The notes beneath the pieces were generated by a model. That model was given only the letters and a program-made list of their open reading frames with translations, was not told the DNA's origin and made no database searches. A program made the translations under genes and the position numbers. A stretch of 64,000 nt of DNA, taken from NCBI GenBank assembly GCA_963828705.1, contig CAWHGA010000001.1, forward strand, positions 9,179 to 73,178. Reading direction: 5' to 3'. The number at the start of each line of letters is the position of its first letter. Positions within the stretch are counted from its first letter, which is position 1. Positions 57,420 through 64,000 of the stretch are shown in pieces. Source of the DNA: CAWDJT01 sp963828705. GTDB taxonomy: Bacteria; Desulfobacterota; Syntrophobacteria; Syntrophobacterales; Syntrophobacteraceae.

Positions 57420-57830
57420 TCAAGATGGGCAAACCTGCGGGTGGGATGGCATTGGGGTAGTCATTGACACGTGACCAGGCGGATATACTGCCTGATTGTG
57501 CTCATTGACTAACACGATCCTGGGCTGGTGGCGACCAATTTCTTCAGCATCGTAGGTAGCATAGGTGACGATGATGATCACATCACCCCGCGCGCCCCGT
57601 CGCGCCGCCGCCCCATTCAAACAGATCGCGCCACTTCCCCGAGGGCCACCAATGGCATAGGTATCGAAACGGGCCCCATTGGAAACATTGTAGATTTTGA
57701 TCTGTTCATATTCCAGGATATCTGCCGCATCCATCAGGTTCTGATCAATGGTGAGGCTGCCTTCATAGGTGAGATCCGCATCGGTGACCCGAGCGCGATG
57801 GATTTTCCCTTTGAGCATGGTGCGTTGCAT
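57420..57830 (-). CDS. panD: Aspartate 1-decarboxylase
   Basis: A 136-residue pyruvoyl enzyme making beta-alanine for pantothenate. MLKGKIHRARVTDADLTYEG precedes the self-cleavage Gly-Ser of YEGSLTID, whose Ser becomes the pyruvoyl group. FDTYAIGGPRGSGAICLNGA and GDVIIIVTYATY are conserved. AGGAGG precedes the ATG at 57830. It lies 67 bases behind panC, so the two steps are encoded together. Confidence 0.95.
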   Translation of the reverse strand: MQRTMLKGKIHRARVTDADLTYEGSLTIDQNLMDAADILEYEQIKIYNVSNGARFDTYAIGGPRGSGAICLNGAAARRGARGDVIIIVTYATYDAEEIGRHQPRIVLVNEHNQAVYPPGHVSMTTPMPSHPQVCPS

Positions 57831-57897
57831 ACGGTCCTCCTGTCTGGCTGGCAAGGCTGTGCATGGTACGGAGATAAAGGTCATCAGCTTCGCAGTG

Positions 57898-58749
57898 TCA
57901 CTCAGGAGGCTGCAACACCGAGTTGTCAATGAGCCGGGCCTTGCCCACGCGGACCGCCAAAGCGAGCAGCGTGGGACCCTCGATAGCAGCCACGTCCTCC
58001 AGCGTCTCAGGATGGCACATTTCCACATAGTCGATTTGTAACTCTTCGGCCCCATTGATATGGCCGCAGACTGCTTCGATGATGGTCGCTGTTGTCCGTT
58101 CGCCGGCATCCACCATAGCCTGCGCCTGCTTGAGGGACTGGTTAAGCCGCAAAGCGCTCTGCCGTTGCCCCTCGTTTAGATAGACGTTACGGCTGCTCAT
58201 AGCCAGGCCGTCAGCTTCCCGTACGATGGGGTGACCAACAACGGTCACGTCCGAATGGAGGTCCCGAACCATCCGGCGGATGGTCACCAGTTGTTGAAAA
58301 TCTTTTTCACCAAATATTGCTGCATGCGGTTTTACGATTTGAAAGAGCTTCAGCACCACCGTGGTCACACCCCGAAAGTGAGCGGGGCGGCTCCGTCCAC
58401 ACAGATTGCGGGTGACCTGGGTTACTTCCACGTAGGTTTGAAAACCGGCAGGGTAGATCTCCTCCACCGACGGCAGGAAAGCGACATCCACCCCCACTCC
58501 GTCGGCTAGCCGCAGATCTTGCTCCAAATCCCGTGGATAGCTCAGGTAGTCCTCACCCGGTCCGAATTGAGTTGGGTTGACGAAGATACTGATGACCACC
58601 TGGTCCCCATGACGGTGTGCCGCCTCCATTAGCGCCAGATGCCCGGCATGCAGGTAGCCCATGGTCGGAACGAAGGCAATGCGATTGCCATCCCGACGCC
58701 AGCTGTCCGCCTGCTGCTGCATCTCGCTCACTTGCTCGATGATGCGCAT
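57898..58749 (-). CDS. panC: Pantothenate synthetase
   Basis: A 283-residue ATP-dependent ligase joining pantoate and beta-alanine. It has VPTMGYLHAGHLALMEAA with the HxGH nucleotide motif, FVNPTQFGPGEDY, FGEKDFQQL and GLAMSSRNVYL, all characteristic. The start MRIIEQVSEM at 58749 has GGGAG upstream; a longer open frame is disregarded. panD follows downstream. A terminator hairpin 35 bases upstream separates it from ksgA. Confidence 0.95.
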   Translation of the reverse strand: MRIIEQVSEMQQQADSWRRDGNRIAFVPTMGYLHAGHLALMEAAHRHGDQVVISIFVNPTQFGPGEDYLSYPRDLEQDLRLADGVGVDVAFLPSVEEIYPAGFQTYVEVTQVTRNLCGRSRPAHFRGVTTVVLKLFQIVKPHAAIFGEKDFQQLVTIRRMVRDLHSDVTVVGHPIVREADGLAMSSRNVYLNEGQRQSALRLNQSLKQAQAMVDAGERTTATIIEAVCGHINGAEELQIDYVEMCHPETLEDVAAIEGPTLLALAVRVGKARLIDNSVLQPPE

Positions 58750-58783
58750 GATCGGCTCCCTTCTGTCTGCCCCTGAGAATGCC

Positions 58784-58815
58784 AAAAAGCCCTCCGGGCC
58801 ACTGGCCGGAAGGCT
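58784..58815 (-). terminator. Rho-independent terminator upstream of panC
   Basis: On the minus strand AAGCCTTCCGG and CCCGGAGGGCTT flank a short loop and are followed by a run of T (AAAAA on the plus strand at 58784). The stem has at most a bulge. It should end the tsaD-ksgA transcript; about 270 unremarkable bases separate it from the ksgA stop. Attenuation of panC is a less likely alternative. Confidence 0.8.
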
Positions 58816-59085
58816 TCTGCATCTGAGGCAATTCAGCTCAAGAAACGTCCTGTCCTACTCCCTCTGTAGCTCCGTCTCAGTCCGACATGGATCCAAGCGG
58901 AGTGGAGTTCTACATAACCGACTGAGCCAGTAACATTCTGACAGCTGGTTGTCAAGCCTTATGTCGCTAAGACTCTACGTCTTCCGACCCTTCACCGCCA
59001 GCAAAGAGCATCGCGGCTTATCGTGGTCTGACCAATTGCGAACAGCTGTAACCGGCGATGTCCAAATGGATTGCCCTATGCAGCC

Positions 59086-59923
59086 CTATCCTCGCAGAAA
59101 CCTGCTCAGCCGGATGAATTCCTCCAGACTCAGGGTTTCGGGACGGCGCATCGGGTCAATGACAGCCCCGGCCAATGCTTCCGCGATCGGCAGGGCACTG
59201 CTGGCCGCCATGCTCCGCAGGCTATTGTGCAAAGTCTTGCGGCGATGCTGAAAAGCCGTATTCACCACCCGGCGCAGGAACTCGAAACGCATCGTCGTCC
59301 AGCAGGGGCTGATCGTGAAAATCCAGCCGGACCACCAGGGAATCCACCTGAGGCGGTGGATAGAACTGCTTGGGTCCCACCTGAAAAAGCGGAGTCACGC
59401 TGGCATAGACTCCGACCAGGACAGACAGCACCCCGTAGTCCTTACCCCCCGGCAAAGCCGTCAGCCGCTCCCCGACTTCTCGCTGGAGCATGAAGAGCGC
59501 TCGCCGCAGCGCCCTGCCCTGCTCAAGAAGGCGAAACAGCAGCGGCGAACTGATATTGTAGGGCAAGTTTCCCAGCAGTACCAGGCGTTCGCCGCTGTGT
59601 TGGGCGAGCCCCGCAAAATCAAAGGTCAAAACATCCTGGCAGTGCAGTTCAACCAAGCCGGCACTGGAGGCGAAGGCCTCGGTCAGGTAGCCGGCCAGAT
59701 CGCGATCCAGTTCCACCAGATGCAGATGCGTCACTTGTTCGGCAATGAATTGGGTCAAAGCCCCAAGTCCCGGCCCCACTTCCACCACCACATCGGTTTC
59801 GCGCAGGTCGGCACTGGCAACGATTCGGCGGGCCACCGCCGGCTGTGTCAAGAAATGCTGGCCAAAACGCTTGCGCGGCTGACCACCATGCAACCGGAAG
59901 TAGGCCTGGGGAGTCAGGATCAT
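59086..59923 (-). CDS. rsmA: 16S rRNA dimethyladenosine transferase, frameshifted
   Basis: KsgA/RsmA dimethylates two adjacent adenines of the 3' hairpin of 16S rRNA. KRFGQHFLTQPAVARRIVA, the SAM loop VVEVGPGLGALTQFI, the catalytic NLPYNISSPLLF and FYPPPQVDSLVVRL are complete. The main frame derails at DDDAF near 59285. The adjacent frame supplies FEFLRRVVNTAFQHRRKTL and the helical C-terminus to 59086. One extra base explains this. The ATG at 59923 has AAGGA upstream, and the gene follows tsaD by 16 bases. Confidence 0.93.
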
Positions 59924-59939
59924 GCAGCTATCCTTACCA

Positions 59940-60959
59940 TCAGGGCCAGCGGGACAGGGCATCCAGGTCCCAGGGCTGGAGCAAAAAACCGGAACGGCGC
60001 CAGACCCAGTAACCGGCCGCGGCAATCATGGCCGCATTGTCGGTACAGAAACGCAGCGGTGGCAGATAGAGTTCGATCCGCTGGTAGGCAGCCTCTTCCT
60101 GGAGCCGTTGCCGCAACCGCCCGTTGGCCGCAACTCCGCCCACCACCGCCAGGTGTTTCACCCGTTGACCACGGACCGCCTTGAAGGTCTTGTGCACCAA
60201 CACGTCCACCACCGCTTCCTGAAAGCTGGCGGCCAGGTCTGCCACTTGCTGCGACGGCAAATTCTCGGCAGCCGGAGTCCATCCCAGATGACGCACCAGG
60301 TTCACCACCGCGGTCTTGATACCGCTGAAACTAAAATCCAGGGAATCCGCACCCAGGTGCGGGCGGGGCAGGGCAAACGCCTGCGGATTGCCCTGTTCAG
60401 CCAGGCGATCGATGATCACGCCCCCCGGGTAACCGAGGTTCAGGAGCTTGGCCACCTTGTCGAAGGCTTCGCCGGCGGCATCGTCCCGTGTGCTGCCCAG
60501 ACACTCGGTGTTCGCATCAGCATTTTGCAAATACAAACTGGTGTGACCTCCGGAAACCACCAAACAGACCAGGGATTCCTCGGGCGGGTCCCGCTCCATA
60601 AAAGCCGCTCGAATGTGGCCCGTCAAGTGATTGACGGCAATCAATGGCTTGTGCAGCGCATAGGCCATGGCCTTGGCAGCACTTATGCCCACCAGTAGAC
60701 TACCCACCAACCCCGGCCCCTGGGTCACCGCAATAGCGTCGACCGCGTCTCGAGCCAGACCGGCATCGCCCAGCGCCTGGGCAACCACCGGCAGGATTGC
60801 CTCCACATGCTGGCGTGATGCCAGTTCCGGGACCACCCCCCCATAAGGACTATGCACCGCGATCTGGCTCGACACCACATCAGCCAGGATGTGCCGGCCG
60901 TCTTCGACCACCGCGGCAGCGGTTTCATCGCAGGAACTTTCGATACCCAAAATGATCAT
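59940..60959 (-). CDS. tsaD: tRNA N6-threonylcarbamoyladenosine transferase subunit
   Basis: A complete 339-residue TsaD (Kae1/Gcp) ATPase that forms t6A37 on ANN-decoding tRNAs. GIESSCDETAAAVV, the metal-binding VNHLTGHIRAA with its two His, VSGGHTSLY, DFSFSGIKTAV and VGGVAANGRLR are intact, with the late metal Asp in CTDNAAMIA. The first ATG is the start. It is cotranscribed with rsmA and divergent from moaA; the gap of about 160 bases must hold both promoters. Confidence 0.95.
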   Translation of the reverse strand: MIILGIESSCDETAAAVVEDGRHILADVVSSQIAVHSPYGGVVPELASRQHVEAILPVVAQALGDAGLARDAVDAIAVTQGPGLVGSLLVGISAAKAMAYALHKPLIAVNHLTGHIRAAFMERDPPEESLVCLVVSGGHTSLYLQNADANTECLGSTRDDAAGEAFDKVAKLLNLGYPGGVIIDRLAEQGNPQAFALPRPHLGADSLDFSFSGIKTAVVNLVRHLGWTPAAENLPSQQVADLAASFQEAVVDVLVHKTFKAVRGQRVKHLAVVGGVAANGRLRQRLQEEAAYQRIELYLPPLRFCTDNAAMIAAAGYWVWRRSGFLLQPWDLDALSRWP

Positions 60960-61121
60960 GGTCTCAACCCATCTTTACGATCAACGCTCGGGCCGGCAGC
61001 GCTATTTCCATATTGACACAGCGCCAGTGGCCCATTACTTTCAACACGACGTCATCGGCGGTCATAACCCACTGAAGCAGGCAAAGCCAAGCATCATTTG
61101 CGGCTTGCCAGGACATACTCG

Positions 61122-62132
61122 ATGCCTTCCGCGCCCACCGACAGCTACCAACGGCACATCGATTACTTGCGTCTTTCGATAACCGACCGCTGCAATCTGC
61201 GCTGTATCTATTGCATGCCTCAGGAAGGCGTGCCCAAACTAGCCCATGAAGATATTCTGAGCTATGAAGAAATCATTCGCCTGGCGAGGATTGCCGTTGC
61301 CATGGGGATTCGCAAGGTCCGCATCACCGGCGGTGAACCTTTGGTGCGCCGTGACGTGCTCCATTTGTGTGCCCACATCGCCCAGATTCCCGGCCTGGCA
61401 AACCTGACGTTGACCACCAACGCCCGACTCCTGGCGCAACATGCCGACAGCCTTTACCAGGCAGGCGTCCAGCGGATCAATATCAGCCTGGATACGCTCA
61501 ACCCCGAGAAGTACGCTCGGATTACTCGCTGCGACTGCTTCCATGAGGTCTGGCGTGGTATTGAAATCGCCCACCAAGTGGGTTTTCAGCCCATCAAGCT
61601 GAACGTGGTGGTCATGCGCGGCATTAACGACGACGAAATTGAAGATTTGGCCGCCATCACCAAAGATCACCCGTTTCATGTGCGCTTCATTGAACACATG
61701 CCGGTGCAGATGACCGGTGACGAGAGTCGGCAACGCTTCCTGGGTTCTGATGAAATCCTCGACCGGCTGCGTCGGTTGGGCACCCTGGAAGAAGTGCGCA
61801 GCCACAACAGCAACGGCCCGGCGCGTCATTACCAGATCGCCGGGGCGGCGGGGAAGATCGGTATCATCAGCCCCATCAGCCACCATTTCTGCTCGACTTG
61901 CAATCGCCTTCGGCTGACTGCAGACGGCAAGCTGCGCACCTGCCTTTTCGCCACTGAGGAAACCGATCTGCAGCGGCCGTTGCGCCGGGGAGCCAGCGAT
62001 GAAGAGCTGGCTGCCATCATCGCCACCGCCATCCGGAACAAGCCCGCAAGACATCCGCTCGACCCCAACTCCCTCCCGGAAGACCCACCGCGCAAATGCT
62101 TCGACCGCCCCATGGCAGCCATAGGCGGATGA
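61122..62132 (+). CDS. moaA: GTP 3',8-cyclase (molybdenum cofactor biosynthesis protein A)
   Basis: A 336-residue radical SAM enzyme for the first step of molybdopterin synthesis. The N-terminal DRCNLRCIYCMPQEG binds the SAM cluster. RITGGEPLVRRD and VNISLDTL-type segments (INISLDTLNPEKY) follow, and the C-terminal cluster is FCSTCNRLRLTADGKLRTC. The protein ends in Gly-Gly, required in MoaA. ATG at 61122 has AGGA upstream; 61098 is an in-frame alternative. Its product would serve molybdo- or tungsto-enzymes such as formate dehydrogenase, none of which is in the window. Confidence 0.95.
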   Translation: MPSAPTDSYQRHIDYLRLSITDRCNLRCIYCMPQEGVPKLAHEDILSYEEIIRLARIAVAMGIRKVRITGGEPLVRRDVLHLCAHIAQIPGLANLTLTTNARLLAQHADSLYQAGVQRINISLDTLNPEKYARITRCDCFHEVWRGIEIAHQVGFQPIKLNVVVMRGINDDEIEDLAAITKDHPFHVRFIEHMPVQMTGDESRQRFLGSDEILDRLRRLGTLEEVRSHNSNGPARHYQIAGAAGKIGIISPISHHFCSTCNRLRLTADGKLRTCLFATEETDLQRPLRRGASDEELAAIIATAIRNKPARHPLDPNSLPEDPPRKCFDRPMAAIGG

Positions 62133-62495
62133 CAAAGCGCCAACCCCCTCACCCCTGCACGGAATCCGGACACCTGTCCAAGAATAGACGCGGCGCATCC
62201 ATTGGCCGCAACCCAAAAGTCAAAAACATTCACCGCAGTGAATGCATGCCGCGTTCACGGAAGATCTCGACAACGCGTTCCGCTCACGGGAACATCATAA
62301 AACTTGTGTCATCCCATACCAAAATGGATTAAGTTATTCTTCAGATGAACTGGCAGGGCATGAGGATGAACCTGGAGTCTGCAGCCCGCCGAAACCCATT
62401 CAGCCAGCGGCGGCGATTTTAAAGCTTCTTCGAAACGTTATTAGTGCAGGCACGTGCTTTGATTTCTCGTGACCCTCAAGGTGAGGCCACATTCC
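62133..62495. other. Intergenic region between moaA and the GAF/HD-GYP gene
   Basis: About 360 bases. It becomes AT-richer toward the right and should hold the promoter of the HD-GYP gene. No repeat or RNA recognised. Confidence 0.45.
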
Positions 62496-64000
62496 ATGAA
62501 AAATCAAAGATCGGGAAAAAAGAGAGTTCCTCCACCCACCGGTCCACCCAGTAGATTAGCCCGAAGGGGCAGGGACAGTTCTTCCACTCCCGACCCGACA
62601 ACCAAAATCATGCGCCTCTGCCAGATCGGCATAGCCCTCTCGGCAGAAAAGAACCTCACGCGGCTCTTGGAAATGATCATGACGGAGGCTCGCCGCTTTA
62701 CCAACGCCGACGCTGGCACGCTTTATCTGGTTGACCATGAAAAGGGTGTGCTGAGGTTTGAAATCCTGCAAAACGACACCCTCGAGGCGCACATAGTGGG
62801 TACCCAGGACCTGCCGGTCAGCCTCCCGCCTATCCCCCTGGAAGTGGCTGGTCAGCCCAATCACGCTAATGTGTCATCTTATGTGGCCCTGACCGGGAAC
62901 ACAGTCAATATTGCCGACGTTTATCATGTCAACCATTTTGATTTTACCGGTCCGCGCAAATATGATGCCGCCACTGGCTATCGATCCAAATCGATGCTGG
63001 TAATCCCTTTGATGAACCATGAAAACGAAACCATAGGCGTGCTGCAACTGATTAATGCCAAAGACCCAACGACAGCAGAGATCATCGCCTTTTCTAAGAA
63101 AAGCCAGGGTCTCACCGCTTCCTTGGCTTCACAGGCGGCCGTTGCAGTCACCAATACGCAACTCATCCAAAATCTAAAGGACCTTTTCAAATCCTTTATC
63201 AAGAGTATCGCCACCGCCATCGACGAAAAATCTCCATACACGGGCGATCATATTCGCCGCGTGGTGGAACTCACCACCCTGATCGTCAAGCAAATCAACC
63301 AAACCCATGAAGGCCCTTTTGCCGATGTCCACTTCAGCCAGGAAGAAATCGAAGAAATACGGATGGCCGCATGGATGCACGATGTTGGCAAGATCACCAC
63401 ACCGGAGTATGTGATCAACAAGCGCACTCGCCTGGAAACTATCATCGACCGCATTGACCTGGTGGAGACTCGCTTCGATCTGATTCGACAAATGATCCAG
63501 AGCAAATACCTGGCCTTGCGGCTGCGGTTGTTGGAAGGCGGGATTACCGATGACGCTGTCCTGGATAACCTGGAACGCGATCAGGAGCTAGCGCTGGAAT
63601 CTCTTAGGGCCGACCGGGAACTGGTAAGAGCCGTCAACGAACGTTTGGGTACCATCACCGACGAAGAATTGGAGCGGCTCAGAGAGATTGCGCAAAGCAC
63701 CTACGAACTCGATGGCCACCAGCATCCCTATCTCACTGCCGATGAACTGTACAACCTCTCCGTCCGCAAAGGAAACCTGACCGGCAAGGAGCGCAAGATC
63801 ATAGAAGAACATGCCATCATGACATTCGAGATTCTCAATGAATTGCCTTTCCCCAAGAACCTGTCACGGGTTCTGGAATACGCCACCGGGCATCATGAAA
63901 AATTGGATGGATCCGGATACCCTTTCGGCTGCGGTGGCGCCCAATTGCCTTTGCAGGCCAGGATCATCGCCCTTGCCGACATCTTTGAAGCCCTGACCGC
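62496..64000 (+). CDS. GAF plus HD-GYP domain protein, probable c-di-GMP phosphodiesterase (cut by window edge)
   Basis: At least 501 residues, still open at the right edge. After a basic N-terminus of about 45 residues comes a GAF domain (about 50-215; ITEARRFTNADAGTLYLVD-like start, SMLVIPLMNHENETIGVLQL). Then follows an HD-GYP domain: TGDHIRRV, MHDVGKITTPEYVINKRTRL, HAIMTFEILNELPFP, HHEKLDGSGYPFG and RIIALADIFEALT. An insert of about 75 residues with coiled-coil character separates HDVGK from the next helix. The metal ligands HD, H and HH are present, so c-di-GMP hydrolysis is likely. The ATG at 62496 has AAGGTGAGG upstream. It may act with the PilZ protein encoded at 49780. Confidence 0.9.
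   Translation, partial: MKNQRSGKKRVPPPTGPPSRLARRGRDSSSTPDPTTKIMRLCQIGIALSAEKNLTRLLEMIMTEARRFTNADAGTLYLVDHEKGVLRFEILQNDTLEAHIVGTQDLPVSLPPIPLEVAGQPNHANVSSYVALTGNTVNIADVYHVNHFDFTGPRKYDAATGYRSKSMLVIPLMNHENETIGVLQLINAKDPTTAEIIAFSKKSQGLTASLASQAAVAVTNTQLIQNLKDLFKSFIKSIATAIDEKSPYTGDHIRRVVELTTLIVKQINQTHEGPFADVHFSQEEIEEIRMAAWMHDVGKITTPEYVINKRTRLETIIDRIDLVETRFDLIRQMIQSKYLALRLRLLEGGITDDAVLDNLERDQELALESLRADRELVRAVNERLGTITDEELERLREIAQSTYELDGHQHPYLTADELYNLSVRKGNLTGKERKIIEEHAIMTFEILNELPFPKNLSRVLEYATGHHEKLDGSGYPFGCGGAQLPLQARIIALADIFEALT

Noticed and set aside
57281..57420. SAM or SAH riboswitch in the metK leader
   Set aside because: None of the conserved core sequences of the known SAM or SAH aptamer classes could be found on the minus strand.
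1..64000. CRISPR arrays, insertion sequences or prophage genes
   Set aside because: No regularly spaced repeats, transposase motifs, integrase or phage structural proteins were recognised on either strand.

Overview
The window looks like a chromosomal segment of an anaerobic deltaproteobacterium (Desulfobacterota), most likely a sulfate reducer or a syntroph. Four things point there: a four-gene Qrc-type menaquinone reductase locus (34918-40151), a MetVF-type methylenetetrahydrofolate reductase pair of the Wood-Ljungdahl type (7111-8664), System II cytochrome c maturation (CcsA/ResB), and a split, ferredoxin-rich glutamate synthase cluster. The sequence is moderately GC-rich and gene-dense. 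No tRNA, CRISPR array, prophage or insertion sequence was recognised. The species cannot be named from what is visible.

Layout. 1-7005: the start of a zinc alcohol dehydrogenase, a glycosyltransferase, a HIT protein, a lipase-like hydrolase, a glutamine amidotransferase, and a short operon encoding an Fe-S protein, a DUF2007/DUF3786-like protein and a GT2-GtrA fusion. 7111-15087 (minus): MvhD-like subunit, two FMN/ferredoxin glutamate-synthase-like proteins, a glutaminase/GXGXG glutamate synthase protein, then metV and metF. 15989-28028 (minus): a nitrogen-control block of a NifA-like activator, nadE, glnB, glnD, glnA and glnE, with sigma-54 type promoter sequences before glnB and glnA. 28541-33906 (minus): a PstS-like protein, rdgB, tatC, tatB, ccsA and resB. 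34918-41900 (plus): qrcABCD and two unrecognised membrane proteins.

42143-50112 holds nadB, a HAD phosphatase, a J-domain protein overlapping a TraB-like protein, the 4.5S SRP RNA, a hypothetical protein, a response regulator, a NodIJ-like ABC exporter and a PilZ protein. 50496-52842 is an overlapping pair: an SF2 helicase-like protein with a degraded C-terminal motif, and an ATP-grasp protein. 53556-60959 (minus) is mltA, ahcY, metK, panD, panC, ksgA and tsaD. moaA and a truncated GAF/HD-GYP protein follow on the plus strand.

The genes fit together. TatBC could export the twin-arginine QrcB and CcsA/ResB could attach the haems of QrcA, so 30-40 kb reads as a respiratory assembly unit. GlnB, GlnD, GlnE and GlnA form the classical uridylylation/adenylylation cascade, beside the glutamate synthase genes. 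MetF, MetK and AhcY belong to the methyl cycle.

A caution applies to the whole window. Eleven conserved genes carry one or two apparent single-base frameshifts (glycosyltransferase, glt, glnE, glnA, rdgB, ccsA twice, resB, qrcB, nadB twice, the ABC ATPase, ksgA). In nearly all of them the correct family sequence resumes at once in another frame, so consensus indel errors are far more likely than mass gene decay. Those genes are annotated over their full extent.
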